This document shows positions 1 to 12,779 of a stretch of 64,000 nt of DNA, piece by piece (the stretch's first letter is position 1; every line of letters starts with the position of its first letter). Source of the DNA: Endomychus coccineus (Eukaryota > Arthropoda > Insecta > Coleoptera > Endomychidae); assembly GCA_958510875.1 (NCBI GenBank), contig OY294068.1, forward strand, positions 66,690,633-66,754,632, given 5' to 3'. A program made the position numbers and the translations under genes. The notes beneath the pieces are model-generated. The model saw only the letters and a list, made by a program, of their open reading frames with translations, searched no databases and had not been told where the DNA came from.

Positions 1-595
1 GCCTGTCTTGACTATATAAGGTGCTGAATTTGATAGAAGTATAAACTCTTCGTTAGGAATAGCCTCAGGAAGAAAAAAGTTTGTTAAAGTGGTTTGTATA
101 AATCTAGTAACAGTTGAGGCATTTGTTTGAGGAAGCTCTTTGCAAGCAATTAAGTATGATTTTGTAAAATGTTCATTCTTAAGAGCCCCAATCATTAAAT
201 GGGCAATGTAACGTCCTTAGGCATGTGTCGTTTCATCTACACTTATAAAAAAATAATTATTCACTATCTCTAATCTGATGCTATTAGTAACGAGGAATAT
301 AAATTGTCAATTTCTGTTCTTAGAGTTCTTTCGCTTGGTATATTAAATTTACAATACTTTTAAAGAAAAGATTGAAAATTATCGACAGTTTTGATAAGGG
401 TATATTTGACGTCACCAATGTTCGACATAAATCTTGCCTGAATTGTTGCTCACTTGAAGTTTTGGCAACATTAGATTGAAAGCACTTTGATATTGACGGT
501 TGCTTTTTTCCTTCAGATGTCACTTCGTTTCGTTTAGCCACATGTGATGCAGTTTTAACATGCTGTTCTATAAGAAACCTTTTCTCAGATGTAAT
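1..595 (-). pseudogene. hAT-like (CGGBP1-related) transposase fragment, broken
   Basis: Read from 595 down to 1, this encodes a piece of a CGGBP1-like/hAT-derived transposase. A BED-like tail (KRFLIEQHVKTASHVAKR) is followed by DLCRTLVTSNIPLSKL, then the catalytic-core start FFISVDETTHA, and further sequence up to the window edge. An in-frame stop directly follows DETTHA (about position 218), and the linker near 290-320 is also disrupted. The 5' end (about 595) follows a TTTGTAG acceptor-like sequence. The rest of the transposase would lie to the left of the window. The family call comes from recognising these motifs. The copy is clearly non-functional. Confidence 0.7.
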
Positions 596-1679
596 CTACA
601 AAGATGTAAATATCATATGTAGAGCAAATTTTTCAAATAGGTACCTAACATCTTTGACAAACCAATTCATATAGTGACTATCACCTATTTGCCACAGGGT
701 GTTAAAAACTTAAGTTTTCTTCCACATTATACGTATACATTATTATATATTTTAAAACATGGAGATTTAATTTAATTTGTTTGTAACTTCTCAAATCATA
801 TTGGACTACAGGGTGGGGGTCGTTAACGTTATTACCGCTACGTAACCATGAAATACGTTTTTAATTATCCAGCCGAATTCTAAGAAAAAACAATTGTTAG
901 AATATGTGCTTTTGTCCACCATTGACCGGTTTTATTCAAAAAAATTGTTTAGTTTTGTTTCAAAGGAGTTATGGGACTACGATCAAAGTTTGCCACACCC
1001 TGTATGCCAGAGGCAAGGAACACTCTTCATACCGAAAAATCCTAATATTTGAAGTCTTAAAAAGTTACGTAAAATACACCTTGTGCATATTTAATAAATC
1101 CTCTTCATGACACACACCTTGTATAGCTTGTTTTTTAGAAACATTTTTTATGTTGAAAAGTCTGTATAGCTTTGAAAATAATAAATTTGTACTAATTAAA
1201 TATATGTTTTAATTGAAAAGACCATGTTCTCCTAGTCTTTATGGAATCTCCTCATTATTCATACTCTCAGGATTTCGTTTGCCTTTATTACATATAATTA
1301 ATAAAATGAGTCAATGCCTCCTGCTTCGAAAGTGCTCTCAATTATATGATTATTATATCTGTTATACGAGTATATAATAATTATTTTAAAGATAGATTGG
1401 TTCAGTTTTTCAGCATACAACAACATATTTTCTGAAAATTTTAGTACAGAGGATGCTGTCATTAGATAATTTGGATTTGTTATTTTAAACTATAACTCAT
1501 AGGATTAAAGTTTACTGAGTGTTCGGAGAGCATAGAACCTGGCTTTCTTTCTGCACATTTTTGAGCGTCTAGCAATTTGTTTAATCTATAAACCATAGAA
1601 TTCTACAGTTTCGGAACAGGAATGATTTTCAATAATTCCATTGGAAATATTTTTCCCTTTGAAGTAAATATTATATATT
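596..1679. other. AT-rich sequence without a recognisable gene
   Basis: Only short chance reading frames are present. Two motifs resembling CACACCCTGTATG (about 992 and 1110) look like worn mariner-type ends, but no element could be delimited. Confidence 0.5.
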
Positions 1680-1762
1680 AGTTTATTCTGATGATGGCTA
1701 CTCGGTAGCTGAAAGGTCCTCTGTACTCAACAGTATTTTTAATGGATAAGAGTGATTGTTTC
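1680..1762 (+). repeat. Penelope-like element terminal fragment
   Basis: This stretch matches the PLE end at 57781-57865, including the GATGATGGCTACT...GGTAG...GAAA core and the downstream CAGTATTTTTAATGGATAAGAGTGATTGTTTCTTA-like tail. No reverse transcriptase or GIY-YIG sequence is attached. It contains a hammerhead-like core (separate entry). Confidence 0.6.
1688..1714 (+). ncRNA. hammerhead-ribozyme-like core in a PLE end
   Basis: CTGATGA (1688-1694) is followed by a potential stem II (GCTAC TCG GTAGC) and GAAA, the conserved catalytic layout of hammerhead ribozymes. PLE ends are known to carry such motifs. Stems I and III were not established. Confidence 0.5.
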
Positions 1763-2009
1763 TTAATTATAGTGTCAAAATTTCGAGTGGATTCCATTTA
1801 CCCTTTGGCCGCTGCACTAGGTTCTATGGCATAAGGTCCTCGTAACCCGCTTCAAGAGAAGACTCCGTTCGCTTACGCTCTCTCCGCGCATTTGTTTTTT
1901 TTTTGCTCCGGTTTTCTTTTTTCAACTCGCGCTATAATTTCTTCACAGATACGTGGAAGGTCGACGATTTAGGGTTAGATAGCCAGAAGTCTTTTCTGTA
2001 AGAATTTTT

Positions 2010-2842
2010 TTGATTTTTTTGAGTAGGGTCAAAACTGGGCGGGCTCATTGTGAACCCAAACCTACATCAATAGATATGTCGAGTTCTACTGATTCAAAAA
2101 AAACCTACGGAAGCTTGAAATACTTGTAGAACTTTCCGCTATTTGCATGTGAAAGTTTAATCTCATACGAGTATTCTAACCTAAAAATTATTAATTTTTT
2201 CTGGGACCTTGATTTTTCAAAACGGTCCCATTTCTTCACTTTTCAATCAAAATGGTTAGATACTGGAGATGTTGTAGAAGACATCAAACTCTTCAATTCG
2301 TATTTTGATTTGGATCAAAAGACCAATTTTTAACGGAGTTATGATGAAAAATAATTTTTTGTAAGATGGCGGATTTTGGCGTCAAGAAGAGAGATAGACA
2401 AAAAACGAGAATTGGTTCGAAAGTACACATAAAATACTAACATTGAGCAGAAAATAAAGTTCTTAGAGGAAAATTTGTATGACGAAATTTAATTTTTATT
2501 TTACCAAAAAAAAAAACTAAAATGGGCCTTATATCAGGCCCCGAATGACTTAGAAACTTCTATTTTCCGCCATTCGACGCATTTTTCATTTCTGTACAAA
2601 TTTGTTCTTCACTGTCTAGTCGATAAAATGTGTTGTTTTCCTTTAAATAGCCAAAAACGACGAAAACTCGAAAAAACGGCCATTTTTGGGTCAAAAATGG
2701 CCAATATCTCGGAACGCCATGGGTCTACGATCTTTTAACCCCCGTATTCGTGATCAGCGACTCAAAAAACATGAATATCAATCATAAAATAGAGATGTGG
2801 AAAAATTTCCAATCCAAATTGCAGGACGACTGGACTATAATT
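2010..2842. repeat. Diverged copy of the AGTCCAGTCG-ended inverted-repeat family
   Basis: Non-coding. Around 2515-2590 it shares the run of A, then AATGGGCC...GGCCC and ATTCGACGCAT, with the right half of the complete element at 39035-40602. It stops at GACGACTGGACTA (about 2824-2837), close to that element's right tip (GTGCGACTGGACTA). The left limit is a guess. Confidence 0.4.
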
Positions 2843-3060
2843 TTACACTGTCCAACATAGGATAAGATTTCACAGTTACATCAAAATGTTTTTGTGGAAA
2901 TAAATCAAATTGGTCGCTTATTTGGCTTAAAATAGTGTGACATGCTTCCTTTGCAACAACAACTCTGTTATCTCCAGCTGTCGTTTTTTGTCTTTTTCTA
3001 GCAGGTCCTTCATTATTGCGTTCTTGACTGTCATTGTCAGTAGAAGAATTTTTACTTCAG
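2843..3060 (-). pseudogene. hAT-like (P52rIPK/ZMYM1-like) transposase fragment
   Basis: Read downward from 3060, a single open frame of about 70 codons contains GPARKRQKTTAGDNR, EACHTILSQISDQFDLFPQK and VKSYPMLDSVKL, then a stop at 2843 where the neighbouring repeat begins. The FP...F...YP..D..KL pattern is like the middle of the hAT transposases annotated as ZMYM1 or P52rIPK-like. The match is short, so the family call is tentative. The abrupt end at the repeat tip suggests the repeat inserted into it. Confidence 0.4.
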
Positions 3061-4899
3061 TTATGAAAGACCATGGATGTTTTTCACAATTTCTGAATCA
3101 CGGTCGTTCCATTTGTAAACTTCAAATTTGGAAATGTTATTCCTCTGAATTCAAAGGCCTTATGTGTGTAAATTTTCATCAAGATCGGCACTTATCTGCT
3201 TAAAGTTCTTTCGAAGTTTCATCAAGACAATGACTTTCCTCAAGTTTACAAAATTTGATCAAGATCTGTATCTGAGGGATACTCACACAGTAATTAATTC
3301 AATACAACTAGGGTCTTTCAAATTAAATAAGAATTCCGGTCACTTCTGTGGATTAAATGTACGCTTAAGATATACATTATAACCAGGAAACCACTGTTGT
3401 CATTATGTTCTAATAAAATACTATAGTTCCATTCGAAAAACTGAAGATGAATGTCAAAAGAATCACTTGCAAAGGTGCCCCAAAACTATAGTTCCTATTT
3501 TCACCACTTTAAAGCTATTTGTAAAGTTTCAAATCCGTACGACCAGTAGGAAAGGCGCAATAGTTTCGACAGTGGCTCAAAAAGGATGATACCGCGAAAA
3601 TCCGGGAATTTCTTCTAAAGCTGATTACAATACTTCCCTTATACCATACGTATAAAGTGAGGGAAGTAACACAATCGACGAAATTAGATTTGTCGACCAA
3701 GAAAACCCCCGTGTACCGATTTTAATACAGATATGTCAAAAACGGTATATCATTTGAAAAAAGCTAGGAAAACAGTAAAACTTTAACACCCATCAGTATT
3801 TCAGTTAGTTACTATCAATATTTGATTGAAAACTTTTAGGCTCAATCGCAATATTTTGACCCATGGAACATACAGCTGCTTTATGGTACATTCGTTATTA
3901 TAAAATAGATTTCTCCAATTCTAAATTATTAACGAAGCTGACGGAAATATTCAATAACATTTTATGATCAAAATTCACATATCCAAATGTCGTCATTTCA
4001 GCATTGTTTCTCATGTAATAAAAATCTGCAATTCAATAGAAACTATAAAATTAATAAGAAAATACATATAGCTGAACGACTATTTCATTGAAATCTATCA
4101 TTTTTTACTTCTCCACAAATAAAATTTTGGAAAGTTATAATCGAGGGTATTTTTGTCCAAGAGCCCAGTGGATTCTATACCTTGGACAATCTTAACTTAT
4201 TTCTATCGATTCGTCGTATGGCGGTTTATGAAACGGCAACTGTGTCGAGGAACATCCTGTAGGAAGTAGCTGTTATTAATTAATAAATGGCTTTTTCTCA
4301 TATCTGCCACAATTTCCTGCCGAAATAAAATAGTTACGCAATTTTGAGTACGATAGGAACTGTGCCACCTCCCATCCTGCTGCACCCTTCGGCAGAACAG
4401 CGCCAATGGTATGATAAAAAATCTACAGTTAATGATAAAAACGAATAACATAGAACATGTTTAATGTTCTTTCTTCCCAACAAATAAAATCGTGTTCAAT
4501 CGGTGTTTTAACAATCGAAGTAGTAGATTGTTCGTTTTCAAGCATAACGTTTCTCTCAGCCTTCTTCCTCATCCTATAATCTTGCATGTTTTCTATCGGA
4601 AATAACTGATAATAATGTATCTTATAAGTATAATACTCCTCGCACCCACAATCCTCAGTCTTATATGAATGTCACAGTCACGCATACACTCCTCTAGACT
4701 CGGTTGTTTTTGCGCTCGCTCGGCGCTGGTATAAGAGAAGGAGGAACCTATTGGTGGTCTCGACCAATCAGACCTGTAACGGATCCACGTAACGGTTCTC
4801 GCGTAACGCTTTCCATCAATTAGGTCTTCCGTAAAAATATATTCTATGTTAAAAAGTAGTTCACTACCCGGACAAAAACCCTTAACTAAAATTGAAGAT
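3061..4899. other. No gene recognised
   Basis: AT-rich with only chance reading frames. A more GC-rich patch at about 4670-4820 (repeated CGTAACG words, GCGCTCGCTCGGCGC) has no recognisable coding or RNA content. Confidence 0.4.
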
Positions 4900-5954
4900 A
4901 CGGACTAGCCTTACACAAATAATTAACTATGCCGGCTTTCTTGCTGTCGGAAAGTAGTCCATAGACCGGTATTACTTGAACTACAAGCGTTTACGCATGT
5001 CACCACAAGAAAGTCGATACTGTGTAATGTCATACACAAAGTATTCAAGATATCTCGAGTCATTTTTTGGTCAAAATCTGCGAATATACCCGCTTCCATT
5101 TCCAACATACACTTCTTTCTTTTAGCACATGTAAATATTTATGCGGACCCACGATTTCGTCATTTTTTTGATCACACTTTTCTGATACTTTTACTTCATC
5201 ATTTGCAGAACTACTAATTTTTTGATATTAGCACTTCCTGCTTCTTCCAATAAATGAAGAAGCCCATGCAACACTCATTTTATCATTTTTAATTTAGACG
5301 CCCACGATGTATCCTTTTCATCCCAGTGAACAATTGTTTGCTTTCGTAATAATAATATTTTGAAACTATTTACGTATAATTTCTAACTTTATCTCGTTTT
5401 CTTTAAATTTCAATTGAAGATCCGAGTAAGCCATGCACTTGTATTCATTTTGTTTTTCAATTCATCTATTTCTTTACTCATACTGAAACATTTTCCTTTA
5501 TAAGCAATATTCAGTTCATATTGATGAACTGGCGATGCACAATTTTCCTTTTAAGTATAAGAATTTATTTCCACTTAGGTCTTTTTTCAATGAGCTCTCC
5601 TATTTCTAATTGATTTTGTTTTTTGTGGTACCCGATTTTTCGATTGGTTTTGGTAATCATAACTTGGAGGATAATTGACTCATGGGTTTCAACTTTTATA
5701 ATGGGGCAGCGTCCTTTAGAAACCATATTTTTTGTTTCCCATGAATTTATAAATTCCATCTAATATCCATAGTCGGAGTCATTAAAAGGAACTGAAGACA
5801 CACGAATGGTTTCTATGTTGAATTTATGTTTCCTGAAACTTCGTTCCACCCATATATTTCTCAAAGGCTTATCTTTAGAGAAGCAAAAGAAATCAATGTT
5901 TGTGCCTCTTTTAGCGGTGTTTTTACAAACACTTATGGCACAACTAGCCTCCAT
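4900..5954 (-). pseudogene. THAP9/P-element-like transposase relic
   Basis: The minus-strand start near 5954 encodes a THAP-like N-terminus (CAISVCKN, then FFCFSKDKPLRNIW). Further downstream in other frames come IVHWDEKDTSWASKLKM (about 5300) and FADFDQKMTRDIL (about 5060), which match the region after the THAP domain and the catalytic-domain start of THAP9/P transposases. Several stops and frame changes separate the blocks. The last two zinc ligands appear lost: where THAP proteins have CSxHF the copy reads SSVPF. It is a dead DNA-transposon gene. Its C-terminal half is missing. Confidence 0.6.
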
Positions 5955-6132
5955 TTTTTAATTAGAATTATCAAGATATATCAAAATAAAATAAATCAAA
6001 GATTCATACAGACGACGTATCTTTCATCTGACCCTTTATTAAACTCACAAAGATATTTTAGTGTCCTTTTATTGTAATCCACTTAAATAAAGCGAATAAA
6101 ACATTATAGGCGTACCCCGGTCAACATCGGCC

Positions 6133-6255
6133 TAGACAGTTGTCTTACAGCGACCTACCATCCACCATACATTTCGGTGTTGACAGTTGCACGGTTCCCT
6201 ACTAACCTTCCCAGTGACAGTTGTCTTACGGCGATCACGGTTTACCACCTGCCAT
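6133..6255 (+). repeat. Imperfect direct repeat around GACAGTTGTCTTAC
   Basis: GACAGTTGTCTTACAGCGA (about 6134) recurs as GACAGTTGTCTTACGGCGA (about 6214), followed in both by a degenerate ACCACC..CCATRCAT stretch. The offset is about 80 bp and nothing is encoded. Confidence 0.4.
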
Positions 6256-8389
6256 GCATCAACCAAGGAATCGAAAAAACAGGTAGGCCGAAAAATGTTA
6301 TCAAGGGGTTGTGGTCAGAAAGTCACGAGTTTGGTCTAGATTGTTTTTACCAGAAACTGTAATGTTTTGAGACGCTCTTCGAGGATAAGCGCAAAAGATT
6401 AATTCTTACATTCAATGCAGAGGACAATTTCTAACCAGAACATCTCCATAATTTTTACAATCGAAACCTATAAATTCAGCCAATCCGTTGTCTCATCAAA
6501 TTGTTGGATGAAATGCTTCACAAAAACTGCTAACGGAGACGATGCTACCGATAAGATGCTTATTATCGCTAAAAATCTAGGTGTAGTAGACAATTGGCTT
6601 TTTAATTTCATCCAATATTTTAAGAAATAATATTTTCAACATGCTATTGTATTAATGCATTCTTTTGACTTATTTTACAGTTTCTATCCCATTTTCTAAT
6701 CAGTTTCCTACTTTCTATTCACTGATAAAATTTTAATTGCGTTTTTCTCAAAACCGATTATCAGGGATGGCGGGGGTTTCCCTTTATACTCTTTACTTAT
6801 TATGTGGAATTTCATCATTAATGAAAACTTGCGATTTCCTATTTGGATGTTAGGGTAGGTAGGTGATGTAGAAAATATTCTCAAACAAATATAGAAACAT
6901 ATATTTACATAATTCAAACACGAATTTAACATAGAAAAAAATATAAATGTAAAAAATGAAAAGTTTAATCTTAAAGTAACTTTCTAGAAATATTTAAAGC
7001 ATAATCTTAGATGGAACAAGGCTGTTATCTGAATCGAATATCACTTGTTTCAAATGGTTTCGAAAATCTGAAAAACAAATGAACGGTTACTAGAATACAT
7101 AATTCAATATAATTAAAATATTTTGCGACTAAAGTTGATTACACCAATCCTTAGATCCAATTCTGGTTAGTAGTACATTCATATGAAAAATGTTATTAAC
7201 GTTAACTAACCATTGTAAGTCAGTTGGTATGTCACATTTCTCTTTGAAATTAATTAATATTCAAAAATATCAAAATAAAATTTTACTGCAAAACGAACCC
7301 AAAATAAATGGAAATCGAAACTACACATTCCAACACTTTTTTTTTGTATCTTTTGAGAAAACAATTTGTTTACTTTACTGTGATAACGTGCATTAGCCAT
7401 GATGATAAACATAATTCAAACAAAATGTAGGAGCTGATATATTATTAAAGCAATCTACAAACCAACTCTGAGGTATATCACTACTCTTTCCTACAGACTT
7501 GTGTTTGTCAACATTATTCCATTTGATGAGTGATGAATTATCAGGTATTAGGCATTATAGGAATTGTTAACAATTTACCATCTGGGAAAAATAAATGTTT
7601 CATATTATAGTACAACACTTGATTCTATTCAAGAGGACCACACAATTTCCATAACTACAGAATATTTTAAATTCATAAAAAAAATCAACATGGCTATCCC
7701 CTTCTCAAGTTCGTGATTAAATCACGTCAAAATATTTGCAATAAGGGTTGTTTTTAACATATTAACAAGTTTATAACAAAGGGAGCTGTAGACTCGGGTT
7801 CGATTCCCAGAAACGCAAAATAAGTTTTTGTACATTTCCTTAAAAACATTATTAATTTGAATATTATTTAGTTGTGAAAATATAATAAAAGTAAGCAATT
7901 TATTTATTTCATTATCTTTACATAAATGCGAAGAGTATCATATAGAATGTGAAAAAATTATACCTAATCAAATGATTTTGGAAGAGTAACTTTGCCACAC
8001 ACACTATTTTTCTATTCTCCAGGCAGCAACAAATTTCTAGTTGCTATTTCTCTCAAATTACATTCAACTCATCTCAAACAAGGATCCTCAGGGATACGCC
8101 ATGTCTCTCGCCCCCAAACCAATCATCACTTAAAATCATTCAGCTCAACGAAAAAATTGCGATGCGAGACGTCGGGCATAACTATGTTATTGTTCGAATT
8201 TTAGCTCGCCCTCAATTCAGTTATTGCAATAATGAAATAGCGGTGGTTTGTCATAAAACTGAACCAATGTCAATAAGTTAAGTCAAGTTGTTGAACTAGC
8301 AATTATTTTCATGTAAAATTGGATATAACTTTGGAAATACCCCGTATAATTGTATGAAACCTCATATTGAAAGTATGGAGAAGATTCGA
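6256..8389. other. No gene recognised
   Basis: AT-rich, with short chance reading frames only. The one notable site is a perfect Pol III B-box-like sequence (separate entry). Confidence 0.4.
7796..7808 (+). promoter_or_regulatory. Isolated tRNA T-arm / B-box-like sequence
   Basis: GGGTTCGATTCCC contains the B-box consensus GGTTCGANTCC and forms a T-arm-like hairpin. No A box or cloverleaf was found upstream, so this is at most a remnant of a tRNA-derived SINE, or chance. Confidence 0.25.
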
Positions 8390-9560
8390 AAAAAAATAGG
8401 GTGTTCCATTTTGATACAGTAGAACATAGTCTCGTTTTGAAAAGCTGTACCACATTGGTGTTAGAGGATCACCACTAAATTGGATAATCTCATCTCTGAA
8501 AGACCGCAAACAAACAGTCATATTACAAAATATGAAATCTGAAGAAACAATTATAAATATTGGGGTTCCCCAAGGTTAGATACTAGGTCCAATACTGTTC
8601 ACTATCTTTGTCAATGACATTCATTTATTATGCAGTCAAGCAAAAAATATGTATCCAGATGACAACCAAGAAATAACAAAAACAAACAAAAACTGACAAA
8701 ACTCTAAAAAAAACAGTACACTGCCAAATGGTTTATTTGTTAATATAGAAAAAAACGGAATTCATCTCTTTCATTTCAAGAAATATCACTCATGATTTTA
8801 CCTCTATATTATAAAAATCAATGACAAAAGTATAGAACAAGAACAGGTTTCAACTACTAAATTCTTAGATATCACTCTTGATCACAATATGAGCTGGGAA
8901 AGTCATAACAACATTTTAATAACAAACTGATTGGACATATTAATGTTGGTCCACTATTGCTTGATACAGTCGAAGTTGTCATATTGCTTGATTTTCTGTG
9001 GAAGCTCAAGTCATATTGACAAAATAAATATCATACAAAAAAAAATTGTCAGGTGCATAAAAGGGGTCAGCCAAAGAACATCATGCAGGCAAATATTTAT
9101 TGAATTATCTATTTTAAAAGTGCCGTCATTGTATATATATTTCAAACTATTTTAGATGTAAAAAAATAATTACAGGAATTGCCGAAAAACAGGTCTCATC
9201 ATAATTACAGTGCAGAAAACTTATGTCAACCATTCTCAAGACTAACTATTGGCCTAAATTCCTATATGTATAAAGGTATCTCATTTTATAACCACTTGAA
9301 AAACCTGCTGGGCAAGGAAAATAACTTCACGACCATAAATGCTTCAAATCTTTGTTATATACATTATTGATAAAAAGGTCATTCTACTAGGTAGAAGAGT
9401 TTCTACAAAGTTGGAAATGCTTACAGTTTCTTCTTTCCTCTTGTTTTTATAATAATCTTCAATTTTTAGTAACCTCTTTGAGGTACTCAAGTTCTACATA
9501 AGCTTCAATGTAAAAATGTTAATGTGTTATTGAATGTAATTTAGATGTTTATTACAAATA
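8390..9560 (+). pseudogene. Non-LTR retrotransposon reverse transcriptase relic (CR1/jockey-like)
   Basis: Motif order on the plus strand is that of a LINE reverse transcriptase, but split by stops and frameshifts. It runs DTVEHSLVLK (palm D, about 8420), INIGVPQG then ILGPILFTIFVNDI (about 8555-8620), a degraded YADD box reading YPDDN (about 8650), the thumb/connection CLIQSKLSYCLIFCG (about 8950), and a C-terminal tail ending near 9370. The 5' part (endonuclease, ORF1) is missing, as expected for a 5'-truncated LINE. The sequence down to about 9560 is probably its 3' UTR. Confidence 0.65.
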
Positions 9561-9699
9561 TAAATGTATGATTGTCATGTAAATGATTTTATTCATTCCG
9601 ATCTTTCACTCATCTGAGCACTATGATTAGTCTTTTAAGTTAGGTGCATCTGTGTATTAAAACCTGTTATAACATATTTTGTATTGCTACTTTAATTCG

Positions 9700-10165
9700 G
9701 GACAGCCAATAGAAGTGGCTACCCCAGAAATGATCCATGATATGGTGTTGAGCGATCGGCGCATCAAAGTGCGGGAGATAATTGAGGCATTTCACAAGGT
9801 ACAGTGTTTACAATTTTACATTACATGACAAATTGGGTGTTAAAAAGGTTTCTGCAAGATGGGTGCCGCTTTTGCTTACAGAGGAGAATAAACGCAATCG
9901 TGTGGTTGACTCTCAGGCTATTTTAGCGCCTTTTCGTCGCAATTCGGATGAGTTTCTGCGTCGATACATAACTGTAGATGAGACATGGATACATTACAAC
10001 ACTTCTGAGACCAAGGAACGATCAAATCAGTGGGTTTTTGCATCCGAAAAAGGCTAGAACGGTTAAATCGGCTGGAAAGGTTATGGCCACCGTTTTGTGG
10101 GATGCGCATATAATTATTTACATCGACTACTTAGAAAAAGGAAAAACAATAACTGGAGAGTATTA
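9700..10165 (+). pseudogene. mariner transposase fragment (SETMAR-like)
   Basis: Encodes the N-terminal and central part of a mariner transposase. EMIHDMVLSDRRIKVREI (helix-turn-helix region, about 9730) is followed by the catalytic block VDETWIHYNT (about 9975) and IDYLEKGKTITGEY (about 10120). The frames change between blocks. It stops dead at about 10165-10180, before the third catalytic D, where the PIF/Harbinger element begins. It is dead and truncated. Confidence 0.8.
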
Positions 10166-10300
10166 AGTTCGACTTATACACATCAGTCCCGTCACAGTTC
10201 CGGCGCCGAACCGATACAGTCCCGTCACAGTTTTTTGACTGAACCGTCATGTTTGTTCATATACACCCGAAACCAGTCTCCGATTATCTGTTGAAAAGAT

Positions 10301-12779
10301 GGCAGGCTTCTCGCATGAACAATTAGCAATAATAAGTATATGTTTGGATGAAGAAGAAGAAGTGCAAGTAAACCAAACAAAGACGAAAATGGATCCATGA
10401 TGCGTGGAACAAAAGGGAACTGCTAGAAGATGTTGTCAAATTTCATCAATATTTTAGGATGTCAAAAAGTTGCTTAAACTTATTGTTTTCTAAAATCTCG
10501 TTAAAATTGAAGAAAGAAGACACACATTGGATAAAAGCTATTTCACCAAGGCAACGCCTTGCAGTTTGCTTAAGGTAAGTACGTAATAAATATATCATGT
10601 TTCTACTGGATTTTAATAATAGACAAAAGACGAAAACGAGATAGACGCGGGTGGCGATGGAATACAGTCAGTGGCGTTCTATATCACTCATTCGTCTCAC
10701 CACTCGTCCACATAAAAAAAAAGTAGTTTAAAGTAGAGTTTACTAAAAATATGGTACAATGTTACTAGGATATTAAAACAATTCATGTGTAGACTAAAAA
10801 GAGAGGTGAAGAAAAAACGCTACAAAACTATTTAAAAACGAAAACTATAAACAATATTTACCAATAAAACAAAACATTTTTTCTAAATAGTACAAAACTA
10901 ATACTAGTTTAGATATTAAATAAGTATATATTTTATTCAAAGTTGCGGAAACAGTCCTGCAAAACCTGAAAGTTAGAATCATTCATGGTTGGTACGCTTG
11001 ATGATTGTAATAATTGAATACAGCCAGGTGATTCTATCGGTGTATTGCTCGTTGATGAATATAGACCACTCGATGCAGGCAATGCCATTGAAAAAGCTGT
11101 TGATGAAGTAGCGTTTGCCGACCTCCTAATAAAATGTGATTGTTGTTGAGCATAATTATAAGTTAATCCTTGGCTATTTTGTTCTTCAAATGACTTTAAC
11201 TCATATGTACGATAGAAAATATTTCTGATTAGGCAAAATGAAAAAGTAAAGGTGAAAGCGAGTTTAGAGCTGGTGTTATACCAGTTAAAAAGGCCTCAAC
11301 AGCGTTTAGTTGTGTTGTGCTAGTAACTCGCGTCTCATTTTTGGTAAGTAAATAGTCCACGAGTTTTGCTGCAGCAGTAGGCTGAGAATTTGTCACTTTT
11401 CTTTTATCAGTGCTCTTTTTTAATGTAGTAGTTTGTTTTTGTACGGATAGTTTTTCAGTTCTTTGTATAGGCGCAGACAAATGTTCTCTGAGACTATTAG
11501 TTTCTTGTAATTCTTCATTTCGATCTTCCTTTGTCTCTTGGCTTTGGGCAACTACATCTTTTCTTTTCATCTCTTCCATCACCAGAATCACTTTCTTCTT
11601 GTGCGTGCACTATTTCTTCAGACTCTTGTTCGGTATTATCAAATCCCATAATGTTAGTTTTCGTTTCTCTTTCATTAAGATGTTTCTTCAAGAAATTTAG
11701 TTGGTCAGTGTATTTGTACTTCTTTGTTACTTTACCACTTTGTCAACTTTTTTTTTTTTTTATATTTTCTAAAAGTGTTTAATATTGCTCCACCTAGTTT
11801 TACAGAGTTGACCTAGAAAAAAAAAGTAGTTTGATAATAGAATAAAATCACCAATTTAAAAAAAAAAAAAAATTGCCACTACATTTGTTCTTTTTTTTCA
11901 GGCATTTGGCAACAGGAGACTCTTTTTTGACGATCTCTTTTAGCTTACGCTTAGGGCATAGCACAGTGCAAAATATTGTACATGAAGCATGCAAAATCAT
12001 ATGCAACGATTTGATAGCTCAAACACTACCAGAACCTACGTAAGACACGTGGGGAGCAATTGCTGAAGATTTCAACACAAATTGGAACTTTCCCAACTGT
12101 GTGGGAGCCTTGGATGGCAAGCACATTACTATTCAAGCTCCTGCAAACACCGGATCGTTGTATTTCAATTATAAAAAATCGTTTTCAATTGTTTTGATGG
12201 CTCTTGTAGATGCCAATTACAATTTCTTGGTTTTTGACGTCGGAGAATATGGCAAGAACAGCGATGGCGGAATATTCGCAAATTCTTTACTGGGCAAAAG
12301 AGTCGCAACAACGAGCACTGCAACTACCACCAAATAAAACTTTGCCCAATACAGGCGTTGAAGCGCCATATGTAATAGTCGGAGATGAAGCATTCCCATT
12401 AAAAACATATTTATTGCGACCATGTCCACGTCAGGATTTGAATGTTCCAGAACGTGTTTACAACTACCACCACGTGCCAGAAAAGTTGTTTGGTATTTTG
12501 TCCCAAAAATTTCGAATTTACAACAGACGAATTCAAGCAGCACCAAAAAAATGCCGATAACAATGTACTGGCGACGTGTATTCTACATAATTTTATTTTA
12601 AAATATGATGGATATACATACAGCTACGACAAGAATGAGCCAAACGTAGAAAAGAACAGCAAACTGCAGAATTTGCCTTTGCAAGGTGGAAATGCAACAG
12701 GAAATGCTTTTAATGTACGAGAAACATTCAAAGACTATTTTAATTATCCCGAGAGGTGTGTACCATGGCAACTTAAAAA
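10301..12779 (+). pseudogene. PIF/Harbinger transposase, two exons with disruptions
   Basis: Exon 1 starts at ATG 10301 (MAGFSHEQLAI), is frameshifted near 10378, and continues as KWIHDAWNKRELLED to AVCLR. A GTAAGT donor after 10574 matches an acceptor (TTTTTTCAG) before 11902, and the phase fits: AG plus G makes R, then HLATGDSF. Exon 2 carries the catalytic blocks GALDGKHI (about 12105), [14 protein letters not shown] (about 12237) and VGDEAFPL (about 12380), then LATCILHNFI and a terminal VPWQ near 12770. Damage: a TAA after LPEPT, a frameshift after LLGKRV, and loss of part of the region around 12470-12540. It would cut and paste the element, but this copy is inactive. Confidence 0.75.
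10944..11830 (-). pseudogene. MADF/BESS accessory gene of the PIF/Harbinger element
   Basis: Lies antisense inside the transposase intron. From about 11740 downward it reads KYTDQLNFLKKHLNERE (end of a MADF/Myb-like domain), an acidic Glu/Ser stretch, then a long open frame (11591-11229). The BESS-like dimerisation motif AVEAFLTGITPALNSL is followed by a TAA that interrupts FHFA/SEIFSIV. A frameshift near 11175 leads into a Gln/Ser-rich C-terminus ending about 10944 (QDCFRNF then stop). In PIF/Harbinger elements this second protein helps bring the transposase to the ends. The N-terminal MADF part above 11760 is lost in A/T runs. Confidence 0.65.

Noticed and set aside
7796..7808. tRNA gene suggested by a T-arm-like sequence
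   Set aside because: No acceptor stem, D arm or anticodon arm can be built upstream. Kept only as an isolated B-box-like site.
11410..11700. Plus-strand frames of 96 and 83 codons with hydrophobic stretches
   Set aside because: Antisense of the MADF/BESS gene. The apparent membrane segments are mirror images of its charged stretches.
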